Source of the DNA: Oleiharenicola lentus
Lineage (GTDB): Bacteria > Verrucomicrobiota > Verrucomicrobiia > Opitutales > Opitutaceae
Assembly (NCBI RefSeq): GCF_004118375.1
Contig: NZ_SDHX01000001.1
Span: 558,001-622,000 of the forward strand
Direction: 5' to 3'
Length of the DNA: 64,000 bases
The stretch's first letter is position 1, and every line of letters starts with the position of its first letter. Both the position numbers and the translations under genes were made by a program. Positions 43,832 to 55,193 of this stretch are shown here, piece after piece. The notes under the pieces are model-generated. The model did no database searches, was not told the origin of the DNA, and was given only the letters and a program-made list of their open reading frames with translations.

Positions 43832-43960
43832 ATGAATCTCCTCTCCCTTCCCGCTGTGCTCCTCACCCTTCCGGCCGAAACCGGCGGCATCTTTCTCACG
43901 ATGCTTTTCATCACCATGACGGTGGCGTTTCCGCTCCGCATGGAGCGCCGCCGCAAGTAA
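43832..43960 (+). CDS. 42-residue small membrane peptide
   Basis: ATG 43832 to TAA 43960, 42 residues. It has two hydrophobic stretches (MNLLSLPAVLLTLPAE, and GGIFLTMLFITMTVAFPL) ending in a basic MERRRK tail, consistent with a single-pass inner-membrane peptide. It lies 21 bases before the globin gene, so the two are probably co-transcribed. Not homologous to anything I recognise. Confidence 0.5.
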   Translation: MNLLSLPAVLLTLPAETGGIFLTMLFITMTVAFPLRMERRRK

Positions 43961-43981
43961 CCGTCTGCGCCTTCCCCCGCC

Positions 43982-44416
43982 ATGACCACCGCCGAAATCA
44001 CCCTTGTCCAGGATTCCTTCCGCAAGGTCGCGCCGATCGCCGACCAGGCCGCCTCGCTCTTCTATGCGCGCCTTTTCGAACTCGATCCCGCGTTGCGCCA
44101 CCTTTTCCACAGCGACATGGCCGACCAGGGCCGCAAGCTCATGCAGATGCTCGGCCTGGCCGTCGCCGGCCTGAACCGGCTCGACGACCTGGTGCCGGCC
44201 GTCCGGCAGCTGGGCCTGCGCCATGCCGGTTACCGGGTGCGCGACGAGCACTACGAGACCGTGGGCGAGGCGTTGCTCTGGACGCTGGGCCGCGGGCTCG
44301 GGGCGGCCTTCACCGCCGACATGCAGGCGGCGTGGGCCAAGGCCTACTGGACCCTCGCCGAAACCATGAAGGCCGGGGCCCGCGACGGCGCCGCCCAACA
44401 GCATCGCGTCGCCTGA
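43982..44416 (+). CDS. single-domain bacterial globin
   Basis: 144 residues. Globin fold with the B10 tyrosine in LFYARLFELDP (Y28), CD1 phenylalanine in LRHLFHSDM (F42) and proximal histidine H81 in LGLRHAGYRV, as in Vitreoscilla-type hemoglobins and the globin part of flavohemoglobins. There is no reductase domain. It binds heme and O2 or NO and may help oxygen supply or NO detoxification. It lies between a small membrane peptide and a cytochrome c gene, followed by a large sensor kinase. Confidence 0.92.
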   Translation: MTTAEITLVQDSFRKVAPIADQAASLFYARLFELDPALRHLFHSDMADQGRKLMQMLGLAVAGLNRLDDLVPAVRQLGLRHAGYRVRDEHYETVGEALLWTLGRGLGAAFTADMQAAWAKAYWTLAETMKAGARDGAAQQHRVA

Positions 44417-44461
44417 AACCAACGCTCCCTTTTCCCTAAAAACTTAAAACCTGATTCACGC

Positions 44462-44899
44462 ATGAAAACCCGCCTGCTCGTCCTCCTCCTTGGCATTGTC
44501 ACCACCGTTCCGCTCGCCGCGGCCGACCCCGTGGCGCCGGCCGCCCTGCTCAATCGCGGCCGCTATCTCGTCGAGGGCATCGGCCTGTGCGCCGACTGCC
44601 ATTCCCCCCGCAATGAAAAGGGCGAGTTCGTCACCGCGCACTGGCTGCGCGGCGCGCCCATCGGCTTCACGCCGGCGGTGCCGATGCCCGTCTGGGCGCC
44701 GGTGGCCCCGCCGATCGCCGGCCTGCCGTCCATGACAGCGGAGCAGGCCGTGAAATTCCTGATGGAAGGCAAGCGTCCCGACGGCACGATGCCGCGTCCG
44801 CCCATGCCGGCCTACCGGCTCAACGAGGAGGATGCGCGCGCCATGGTGGCCTACCTCAAGTCGCTGGGCGACGCACCCGCGGTCGCCGCGCAACCCTGA
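44462..44899 (+). CDS. monoheme c-type cytochrome, periplasmic
   Basis: 145 residues with a signal peptide (MKTRLLVLLLGIVTTVPLAA). The heme site CADCH is at 43-47 (GLCADCHSPRNEKGE), and the distal methionine is probably in RPPMPAYRLNEED (about 113). The layout resembles alcohol-dehydrogenase-associated and other class I cytochromes c. Likely an electron carrier. It lies 45 bases after the globin gene. Confidence 0.9.
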   Translation: MKTRLLVLLLGIVTTVPLAAADPVAPAALLNRGRYLVEGIGLCADCHSPRNEKGEFVTAHWLRGAPIGFTPAVPMPVWAPVAPPIAGLPSMTAEQAVKFLMEGKRPDGTMPRPPMPAYRLNEEDARAMVAYLKSLGDAPAVAAQP

Positions 44900-45035
44900 T
44901 TTTTCCGTCCCGCCGCCCGTCCCCGCGCGGGCGGCAATCGTAACCGGGGCCGGGTCCGCGATGACGGCATCGCCACCCGGCCTCGTTTGATTTTCCCACC
45001 CCAGTCCGGCATTGCCTGCTTCTGTGCCGCCCGCC

Positions 45036-48608
<3,573 letters not shown>

Positions 48609-48624
48609 ACCCGCTTGCCCGCCC

Positions 48625-49701
48625 ATGCCCGAGACCATCCTGATCGTTGATGATACGCCCGCCAACATCAGCGTGCTGGTGGACGCCCTCGCGGGCACCG
48701 GCCACCAGCTGCTCGTGGCCGAGGACGGGGAGGACGCGCTGGAACAGACCACGCGCGTGCTGCCCGACCTGATCCTGCTCGACGTGATGATGCCCGGGCT
48801 CGACGGCTACGAGACCTGCCGCCGGCTGAAGGCGCGGGCCGACACGCGGGACATTCCCGTGATTTTCATGACGGCGCTGCACGAGACGGCGGAAAAGGTG
48901 AAGGCCTTCGCCGCCGGGGCGGTGGACTACATCACCAAACCCATTCAGCACGAGGAGGCGCTGGCGCGCATCCAGGCCCACATGACGCTCCGCCGCCTGC
49001 GGCGCGAGCTCGAGCGCGAGTTGCTCCTGAAGCAGCGGTTCATGTCCATCGCCGCGCACGATCTGAGGAATCCGCTCTGCCTGATCCTGATGTCGGGCGA
49101 GATGGCGCGGCGGAAGGGCGCGGCCGGGCCGCTGGCGGAGTATTTTGAGAATATCGACAGCTCCGCGCGGCAGATCCGCCGCATCATCGACACGTTCCTG
49201 AGCGGGCAGCGCGGCGGCGAGGCGCGCGGGCAGCCCGGCCGCACCGACCTCAATCTCATCGCGACCGCCGTGGCCGCGCAGAACGAGCCCGCCTGCGAGC
49301 GCAAGCAGCTCACGGTCGAGTTCGAGCTCGGCGAAAACCTGCCGCCGGTGCGGGGTGATGCCGGCTATGTGTATCAGGCGTTCACGAACTATTTCAGCAA
49401 TGCCATCAAGTTCCTGCCGACCGGCGGGCTCATCCGGGTCCGCTCGACGCTGGGTGAAACAGCCGTGCGCTGTGAGGTGGCGGATAACGGTCCCGGCGTC
49501 CCTGCCGGGGAGCGCGACCGGCTGTTCACCGAGAATGCCCGGCTCAGCAACCGTCCGACCGGTGGCGAGGAGAGCACGGGCCTCGGGCTCTCGATCGTGA
49601 AGCAGCTGATCGAGTCGGACGGCGGGCGCGTGGGCGCCGATTTCCCGGCGGCGGGCGGTTCGGTGTTCTGGTTCGAGCTGCCGATCGCGCCGGGGCCGTG
49701 A
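48625..49701 (+). CDS. REC-histidine kinase hybrid
   Basis: 358 residues. The N-terminal receiver (TILIVDDTPANISVLVDAL; phosphoacceptor D53 in LILLDVMMPGLDG; Lys in VDYITKPIQ) is fused to a histidine kinase with H145 in FMSIAAHDLRNPL, N-box YFSNAIKFLP and G-box DNGPGVP and STGLGLSIVKQL. It probably receives phosphate from the upstream hybrid kinase and continues a relay; no output domain is present. Sixteen bases separate the two genes. Confidence 0.93.
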   Translation: MPETILIVDDTPANISVLVDALAGTGHQLLVAEDGEDALEQTTRVLPDLILLDVMMPGLDGYETCRRLKARADTRDIPVIFMTALHETAEKVKAFAAGAVDYITKPIQHEEALARIQAHMTLRRLRRELERELLLKQRFMSIAAHDLRNPLCLILMSGEMARRKGAAGPLAEYFENIDSSARQIRRIIDTFLSGQRGGEARGQPGRTDLNLIATAVAAQNEPACERKQLTVEFELGENLPPVRGDAGYVYQAFTNYFSNAIKFLPTGGLIRVRSTLGETAVRCEVADNGPGVPAGERDRLFTENARLSNRPTGGEESTGLGLSIVKQLIESDGGRVGADFPAAGGSVFWFELPIAPGP

Positions 49702-49719
49702 GCGGAAGGCGGGCAGATT

Positions 49720-49986
49720 TCAGCGGCTGAGCTGCGCGCGCACAGCCGCCGCGTCGAGGCCGGCGATGCGCACGACTTTCTGGCGCGACTTGTCGCCGCG
49801 CACGAGGGTGACGCTGCGGCGCGGGAGGCCGAGGGTCTCCGCGAGGAAATCGAGCAGCTCGTCGTTGGCGCGGCCCTCGAGCGCGGGGGCGTGGATCTTC
49901 ACCTTCAGCGCGGTGCCGAGCCAGCCCACGACCTCGTTGCGCGGGGCGTTGGGGATGACCTTCAGCTCGAGGGTGCAGTCGGGCAT
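49720..49986 (-). CDS. DUF167 (YggU family) protein
   Basis: 88 residues. Typical DUF167 sequence: LKVIPNAPRNEVVGWLG, LKVKIHAPALEGRANDELLDF and VTLVRGDKSRQKVVRI. Small cytoplasmic alpha/beta protein of unknown role. Confidence 0.9.
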   Translation of the reverse strand: MPDCTLELKVIPNAPRNEVVGWLGTALKVKIHAPALEGRANDELLDFLAETLGLPRRSVTLVRGDKSRQKVVRIAGLDAAAVRAQLSR

Positions 49987-50002
49987 TAGCGTCAGGGAGG
50001 CT

Positions 50003-50095
50003 TCAATCGTTCTCTTTCTCTCAATCTTTCTCGTTCTCGCGGTCTGACGGCTTGGAAGAGAGAAGGATTGCGAGATTGAGAACGAGAACGATTGA
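50003..50095. repeat. 93-bp intergenic inverted repeat (TCAATCGTTCTC)
   Basis: Both ends read TCAATCGTTCTC in opposite orientations, with further CTC/TTC-rich blocks in each arm. It occupies the gap between two minus-strand genes, the DUF167 gene and the trans-sulfuration gene, reaching to a few bases past the latter's stop. Confidence 0.65.
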
Positions 50096-50098
50096 CGG

Positions 50099-51616
50099 TC
50101 AGCCCAGCGCCTCGGCGAGCGCGCCGATGATTTCCTCCACCGGCTCGGTGCCGACGCAGAGGCGGAGCAGGTCGGGATCGAGTTTGCTGGCGGCGAGCTC
50201 GGCCAGGCCGGCGGGCGTGGTGACGAGGTCGTAGTGCGCGAGATACATGAAGGGGCAGATGAGCGTGGTCTTCATGCCGAAGCTCGGGCCCTTGGGCAGG
50301 CGCAAGCGGTCGTAGAACTTCTCCAGGCCGCCGAGTTGTTTCAGCGTGAACGTGATCATGCCGCCGGTGGCGTCGGGCGAGCGGGCGAGCCTGAGGTAAT
50401 TCTCCCGGCTGCCGGGCTGGAGGGCCCAGTAAACGTCCTTCACGGCCGGGTGTTGGGCGAGGAAGGCCACGACCTGGGGCGTGGCGGCGTGGATCCTGGC
50501 GAGCACGTCGCGCGTCTGGCCGATTTGCCAGGCGAGACGCGCGGCGTCGCGCGCGTAGAGCGGCTCGACCAACGGAGCGAGGCCGGCGCGCAGGGCCGCG
50601 GCGTCGGGACCGGCGGGGTTCACGGCGACGAGGCCGGCGGTGAGATCGCCCTCGCTGGCCGTGTATTTGGTGAGGCTGCTGATGACGAGGTCGGCGTGGG
50701 GCAGCACATCAAGCGCGAAGACCGAGCTCATCGAGGGATCCACCAGCAGACGCGCGCCGTGCTGGCGGCAGAGCGCGGCGATGGCCGGCAGGTCGGGCGT
50801 CTGGATGAGCGGGTTGGTCGGCACCTCGGTGACGACGCCGGCGATGCGCGTGCCGTGGGCGGCGAAGATGCGGCGCAGGCCGTCGAGGTCGGCCACGTCG
50901 CGCACATAGACATAGTCGGCGGGCTTCGACGTGAACTTCTGGAGGATCGCGATGGTGTCGAGGTAGAGCCAGCCGAGCTGGAGCCAGACGGTGCGGCCGC
51001 GCGGGGCCTGGAGGGCGTTGACGGCCCGGAAGGCGGCGTTCACCGCGCTCATGCCGCAGTTGGCGAGGAAGAGATCGGCGTCGGACGCACCGGTCAGCGC
51101 ACTGCGGAGCTGGCGGCGGATCTCGGCGGAGGCGTCGCCCTTGAACACGTCCTCGGGGTGCGGGGCGGGCAGCAGGCCGAGCGCGACGAGATGGTCCTCG
51201 GCCTCGCGGGAGGAGAGAAAGCCGCCGATGTTCTGGAGAAAAACCTTGGCGCGGGCGGAGGTGTCGGCCGACTCGGGGTGCGACACGCCGAAGAGGCCGT
51301 GCTGGGTGTAGAGCTCGGCGCCGCGGGCCGAGGTCAGGTGCGCGACCAGTGCGCGGGCCATGGCGGCCGACGACGTGAGCCAGAGGGTGCGGCCGTGGAG
51401 CGCGGGGGTGGAAGCGGTGAAGTGCTTCACCAGCTGCCGGGCAAACGGGTGCACCACGAAGCGCGGGTAGCCGTTGGTGAGGTGCTTCACGACCTCCGGG
51501 TTCTTTTCCTCGTAGCCGCGCACGTCGTGCATCGTGGGCAGGCTGCACGACACGGCGTGCGGACTGGCCGGAATGGAATGCCCGAGGGGCAGATGCGGAA
51601 AGCAGGAGGAACTCAC
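50099..51616 (-). CDS. PLP-dependent trans-sulfuration enzyme, fungal STR2-like cystathionine gamma-synthase
   Basis: 505 residues. The core belongs to the Cys/Met metabolism PLP family, with the PLP lysine K317 in SSLTKYTASEGD and a preceding strand (HGARLLVDPSM). The N-terminal part (PLGHSIPASPHAVSCSLPT and VRGYEEKNPEVV, then GYPRFVVHP) matches the arrangement of fungal cystathionine gamma-synthases (STR2) rather than the shorter bacterial MetB. Such enzymes join an O-acyl-homoserine with cysteine to form cystathionine. Reaction is inferred from family; desulfhydrase activity is also possible. The start at 51616 is supported because the STR2-like motifs begin within the first 12 residues. 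Confidence 0.87.
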   Translation of the reverse strand: MSSSCFPHLPLGHSIPASPHAVSCSLPTMHDVRGYEEKNPEVVKHLTNGYPRFVVHPFARQLVKHFTASTPALHGRTLWLTSSAAMARALVAHLTSARGAELYTQHGLFGVSHPESADTSARAKVFLQNIGGFLSSREAEDHLVALGLLPAPHPEDVFKGDASAEIRRQLRSALTGASDADLFLANCGMSAVNAAFRAVNALQAPRGRTVWLQLGWLYLDTIAILQKFTSKPADYVYVRDVADLDGLRRIFAAHGTRIAGVVTEVPTNPLIQTPDLPAIAALCRQHGARLLVDPSMSSVFALDVLPHADLVISSLTKYTASEGDLTAGLVAVNPAGPDAAALRAGLAPLVEPLYARDAARLAWQIGQTRDVLARIHAATPQVVAFLAQHPAVKDVYWALQPGSRENYLRLARSPDATGGMITFTLKQLGGLEKFYDRLRLPKGPSFGMKTTLICPFMYLAHYDLVTTPAGLAELAASKLDPDLLRLCVGTEPVEEIIGALAEALG

Positions 51617-51685
51617 GGTCGGCCAGATTCTACGCAGGGCCGCGGGAAGACAACTGCGGGTTTTGTCTTATGGCGAGGCACGCGC

Positions 51686-51754
51686 GTGGGCGGCGAGCTT
51701 GCTCGCGCCGGGAGCCACCAAGGATAATCGTGGCGCCAGCGCGCTGGCCGCCCC
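51686..51754. repeat. palindromic repeat, copy A (GTGGGCGGCGAGCTTG...)
   Basis: The left arm is GTGGGCGGCGAGCTTGCTCG and the right arm CGTGGCGCCAGCGCGCTGGC followed by CGCCC. A second copy is at 56917-56985. It lies in the gap between the divergent trans-sulfuration and exonuclease genes. Confidence 0.7.
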
Positions 51755-51812
51755 CTTGGCCGGAGGGGAAAATGGGTTGCCGCGCGGACCGGTTTGGCCC
51801 GGACTGGCCGCC

Positions 51813-52568
51813 ATGAAATTGCTTTCCTGGAACGTGAACGGCGTGCGCGCCGCCCTCGGCAAGGGCCTGCTGGACTGGATGAACGCGAGCAAGGCCGACG
51901 TGATCACCCTGCAGGAGGTCAAGGCCACCGCCGGCGACGTGCAGGGCGTGACCTGGCCCAAGGGCTACGAGCTGGTGTGGAACGCCGCGCAGAAAAAGGG
52001 CTACAGCGGCACCGCGCTGTTCAGCCGCAAAAAGCCGCTCAGTGTGACGCTCGGCCTCGGTTCGCCGGAGCACGATGCCGAGGGCCGCGCCATCACGGCG
52101 GAGTTCGACGAGTGCCATGTGGTCGGCGTCTATGTGCCCAACGCGCAGCCGGAGCTCGCGCGCCTCGGTTTCCGCCAGGCCTGGGACAAGGCGCTGCTCG
52201 CCCACGCGAAGAAGCTGGAGAAGAAGAAGCCCGTGCTGTTCTGCGGCGACCTGAACGTCGCCCACGAGGAGATCGACCTGGCGCGGCCGAAGGAAAATGT
52301 CGGCAACCCCGGCTTCTCCGACGAGGAGCGCGCCGGATTCCGCGACTATCTCGCCGCCGGTTTCATCGATACGTTCCGCCAGTTTGAGAAAGGCGCCGGT
52401 CACTACAGCTGGTGGACCTACCGCGCGAATGCCCGCGCCAACAACGTCGGCTGGCGCATCGACTACGTCATGGCCTCGGCCGCGCTAAAACCACGGCTGA
52501 AGCGTGCGTGGATCGAGTCCGACGTGCACGGCAGCGACCACTGCCCGGTGGGCGTGGAGTTGAAATGA
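51813..52568 (+). CDS. xth: exodeoxyribonuclease III
   Basis: 251 residues from ATG 51813 (MKLLSWNVNGVRAALGKG). Endonuclease/exonuclease/phosphatase fold with the XthA signatures ITLQEVKA (metal-binding Glu), YSGTALFSRKKP, FCGDLNVAHEEIDLARP, NVGWRIDYVMAS and the C-terminal GSDHCPVGVEL. It is an AP endonuclease and 3'-5' exonuclease of base excision repair. The stop overlaps the next gene's ATG (ATGA), so a SET-domain protein is translationally coupled. Confidence 0.95.
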   Translation: MKLLSWNVNGVRAALGKGLLDWMNASKADVITLQEVKATAGDVQGVTWPKGYELVWNAAQKKGYSGTALFSRKKPLSVTLGLGSPEHDAEGRAITAEFDECHVVGVYVPNAQPELARLGFRQAWDKALLAHAKKLEKKKPVLFCGDLNVAHEEIDLARPKENVGNPGFSDEERAGFRDYLAAGFIDTFRQFEKGAGHYSWWTYRANARANNVGWRIDYVMASAALKPRLKRAWIESDVHGSDHCPVGVELK

Positions 52569-53071
52569 GCCGCGGTGCGGTGCGGGCAAAACTGCCCGCC
52601 AATATTTGCCGCCTCCGCTCGGGCCTGCACGGGTGGGGGCTCTTTGCGCGCGATTTTATCGCGCAGGACACCCGCATCATCGAGTATGTCGGCGAGCGCA
52701 TCACGAAGGCCGAGGCGCAGCGGCGCGAGGACCGCCGCCTGGCGCGCCGGGCGGCCGGCGGGGACGGGTGTGTGTATGTTTTCGAGGTCAACCAGCGCCA
52801 CGACATCGACGGCCAGGTGCAGTGGAATCCCGCGCGGCACATCAACCACTCCTGCGCGCCGAACTGTGAGGCGCAAATGGGCCGGGGGCGGATCTGGATC
52901 GTCGCGCTCCGCGATATCGCGCCGGATGAGGAACTGACCTACGATTACGGCTTCAGCTATGCCGAGTCCCGGCATCATCCGTGCCATTGCGGGGCCAAGG
53001 ACTGCGTGGGCTTCATCGTGGATCAGGCCCAACGCTGGCGGGTGCGGCGGGCCTCCCGGGGTTTGAAGTAA
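52565..53071 (+). CDS. SET-domain protein-lysine methyltransferase
   Basis: 168 residues from ATG 52565, overlapping the xth stop. A complete SET domain: LHGWGLFARDFIAQDTRIIEY (start), the SAM-binding RHINHSCAPNC, the catalytic Tyr in ELTYDYGF, and a post-SET CHCGAKDCVGF that can bind zinc. SET enzymes methylate lysine using SAM; bacterial targets are mostly unknown. Coupling to exonuclease III is unusual. Confidence 0.92.
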   Translation: MSRGAVRAKLPANICRLRSGLHGWGLFARDFIAQDTRIIEYVGERITKAEAQRREDRRLARRAAGGDGCVYVFEVNQRHDIDGQVQWNPARHINHSCAPNCEAQMGRGRIWIVALRDIAPDEELTYDYGFSYAESRHHPCHCGAKDCVGFIVDQAQRWRVRRASRGLK

Positions 53072-53109
53072 GCCGGAAACTGGCTACGTCTTGCGCCACC
53101 CCATACCCC

Positions 53110-54012
53110 ATGCGCCCCTTATTCGCCGTGCTGCTGGTGGTCGTGTTGAACGCAACCGTCCTCGCCGCTCCTTCCGAACCGCAATTGCTCCGCGTCACCT
53201 ACCCGAGCCCGGCGCTCAAGGCCGAGCGCGACTACTTCGTGTATCTGCCGCCGGGTTTCGAGAAGCAGGAGAAGTGGCCGGTGATTCTTTTTCTCCACGG
53301 CAACGGGCAGCGGGGTGACGGCAAAGGCGAGCTCGATTATGTGCTGGAACACGGACCGCTCTTCGAGGCCTGGTGCCAGCGGCGGGATCTGCCGTTCGTG
53401 ATCATCGCCCCGCAGATGCCGATGCAGGACCAGGGCGGGCTGGACTACATCAAGGACCGGACGCCCGACCAGATCCCGCGCCGGAAGCCGGAAGGCACCA
53501 ACCCGCTGCGTTGGTTTCCCCGCAGCCAGTTGCCGATGGACGGCGTGCGGTCCGAGCCGTTGCCGGCCGAGCTGGGTGACTTGCGGCAGGATCCGCGGGG
53601 GTGGAACATCCTGGAGCGCGACCTGCTCGCGATGATCGACACGGTGATCGCCCGATACCGGGGCGACCCCCGACGGGTTTACCTGACCGGTCTGAGCCTG
53701 GGCGGGGAGGGCAGCTGGGCGCTCGCGGCCGCCCACCCGTCGCGGTTCGCCGCGGTCGCCCCCGTCGTGGGTTATGGCCCGCCGTCCGTTGCCCCCGCGC
53801 TGGTGGCGGCGCGCCTGCCCGTGTGGGTGTTTGCCGGTGGTCGCGACACCGCGGAGCCGCTGCAGTACTTTTACCCGCTGGTGAACGAACTCGAAAGACT
53901 GGGCCATCCCGGCGTGCGCTTCACCATCGAGGCCGATCTCGGCCACGATGCGTGGATGCGCGTCTATGCCGGCCAGGACCTCTACGACTGGTTTCTCGCG
54001 CACACGAAGTGA
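53110..54012 (+). CDS. secreted alpha/beta hydrolase (esterase-like)
   Basis: 300 residues from ATG 53110, with a signal peptide (MRPLFAVLLVVVLNATVLAA). The alpha/beta-hydrolase motifs include ILFLHGNGQRGDG (oxyanion), nucleophile Ser in GLSLGGEGSW, Asp in FAGGRDTAEP and His in LGHDAWMR. It resembles the feruloyl-esterase / LpqC-like group of periplasmic esterases. Substrate unknown; a role in removing ester groups from plant polysaccharide would fit the xylan cluster, but it is far away. Confidence 0.88.
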   Translation: MRPLFAVLLVVVLNATVLAAPSEPQLLRVTYPSPALKAERDYFVYLPPGFEKQEKWPVILFLHGNGQRGDGKGELDYVLEHGPLFEAWCQRRDLPFVIIAPQMPMQDQGGLDYIKDRTPDQIPRRKPEGTNPLRWFPRSQLPMDGVRSEPLPAELGDLRQDPRGWNILERDLLAMIDTVIARYRGDPRRVYLTGLSLGGEGSWALAAAHPSRFAAVAPVVGYGPPSVAPALVAARLPVWVFAGGRDTAEPLQYFYPLVNELERLGHPGVRFTIEADLGHDAWMRVYAGQDLYDWFLAHTK

Positions 54013-54019
54013 GCGGTCC

Positions 54020-54490
54020 TCACTTCGCCGGGGCGAACAGTCCGGCCAGTTCCTTCTTCGGATTGATGAAGCGGATGGCGGTGATCTTGCCGGCATCGTC
54101 GAGCGTGAGCACGGTGAGCTTGTCCTCCTCCGTCGGGTAACGGGCGAGGAAGTTCTCGGCGTCGGCGAGGAGGATGCGATGCGGGTATTTGCGCATCTTC
54201 GGCAGGGCGAAGGCGCGGCCGATGCCCGGCATGCCGTGGATGTTCGCGATGAAGAGGGCCCGGTGCTGGTCAAGGAACCCGGCGGGCTGCTCCTCGAAGT
54301 AGCCGTTGGCCGCCTTGCCGCTGCCCATCTCGAACGAGACGATGACCAGGCGAGCACCGCCGGTGTAGGTGAAGGTGCGGTCGTGCTGGTCCTTGGTCGT
54401 GAAGGCTTCGAAGGTGTCGCCCACCCGGTAGGGCGCGGCGGCGAGGCCGAGGGTGACCAGGCAGAAAAGGAGCAGGGTGCGGATTGGCAT
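54020..54490 (-). CDS. secreted thioredoxin-like-fold protein, unknown
   Basis: 156 residues from ATG 54490, with a signal peptide (MPIRTLLLFCLVTLGLAAA). The mature protein has a thioredoxin-like pattern (YRVGDTFEAFTTKDQHDRTF, then RLVIVSFEM, and VLTLDDAGKITAIRF near the C-terminus) but no CxxC. It may be a YtfJ-like periplasmic protein. It is encoded opposite and close to the end of the esterase gene. Confidence 0.75.
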   Translation of the reverse strand: MPIRTLLLFCLVTLGLAAAPYRVGDTFEAFTTKDQHDRTFTYTGGARLVIVSFEMGSGKAANGYFEEQPAGFLDQHRALFIANIHGMPGIGRAFALPKMRKYPHRILLADAENFLARYPTEEDKLTVLTLDDAGKITAIRFINPKKELAGLFAPAK

Positions 54491-54574
54491 GGCCGGAGCG
54501 AAGCAAAGATGCCGGCGAAAGGACACCGCGAAAACAAGCGTGCGCCGGGTGCCGGACCACGCCAACATCGACGC

Positions 54575-55069
54575 ATGAGCACCGCCGCCGAGATCAAGTC
54601 ACTCATCCTGCGTCACCCGAAGCTGACCTTGGCCGCGGCCGAAAGCCTCACGGGCGGGCAGGTGCAGGCGCGCCTCACGTCGGTTTCGGGCGCTTCGGAG
54701 TATTTTCTCGGCGGGGTCACCGCCTACTCGCTCGCACAAAAGGTGAAGCTGCTCGGGGTGAACCGCGTGCACGCGAAGACGGTGGACTGCGTGTCGCAGC
54801 GCGTGGCGGTCGAGATGGCCGCCGGTGCGGCGCAGCTGTTCGGCGCCGACCTCGCGGTGGCCACGACCGGCTATGCCGAGCCCGCACCCGCGAAGAAGGT
54901 GCGCACGCCGCAGGCGTGGTGGGCGCTTTGCCACCGGCATCGGGGTGCGGCCGTGGTGCTCTCGGGACAGATCGAGATACCGGGCGCCGATCGCGTCACC
55001 GTGCAGGAGCGTGTCGCCGAGGCCGTGCTAGCCGAGGTGGTGAATTATCTGCGGCAATTTCGCGGCTAG
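54575..55069 (+). CDS. CinA C-terminal family (PncC-type) amidase
   Basis: 164 residues from ATG 54575; a longer frame to 53948 is an artefact. CinA_C features are TLAAAESLTGGQVQARLTSV, SEYFLGGVTAYSLAQKVKLL and AVATTGYAEPAP. The stand-alone domain is a nicotinamide-mononucleotide deamidase (PncC) in NAD salvage. Reaction inferred from family. The usual G-P-x-GG ending of the STG-type loop is replaced by YAEPAP, so activity may differ. Confidence 0.88.
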   Translation: MSTAAEIKSLILRHPKLTLAAAESLTGGQVQARLTSVSGASEYFLGGVTAYSLAQKVKLLGVNRVHAKTVDCVSQRVAVEMAAGAAQLFGADLAVATTGYAEPAPAKKVRTPQAWWALCHRHRGAAVVLSGQIEIPGADRVTVQERVAEAVLAEVVNYLRQFRG

Positions 55070-55193
55070 ACCGGAAGCGGGTGGGTCGCGCTGTAAGAAA
55101 TCCCGGCGTTTCGCTACGTGGCTCCACGTATGGCGGAGAGTGCAAACGATTGGTATCTTGGAGGTGTCACTCAACTCCCTGACTTCTCCACGC

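Noticed and set aside
53948-54574. Long upstream extension of the CinA-like frame
   Set aside because: It is antisense to the thioredoxin-like gene, which has a signal peptide; CinA similarity begins only at 54575.
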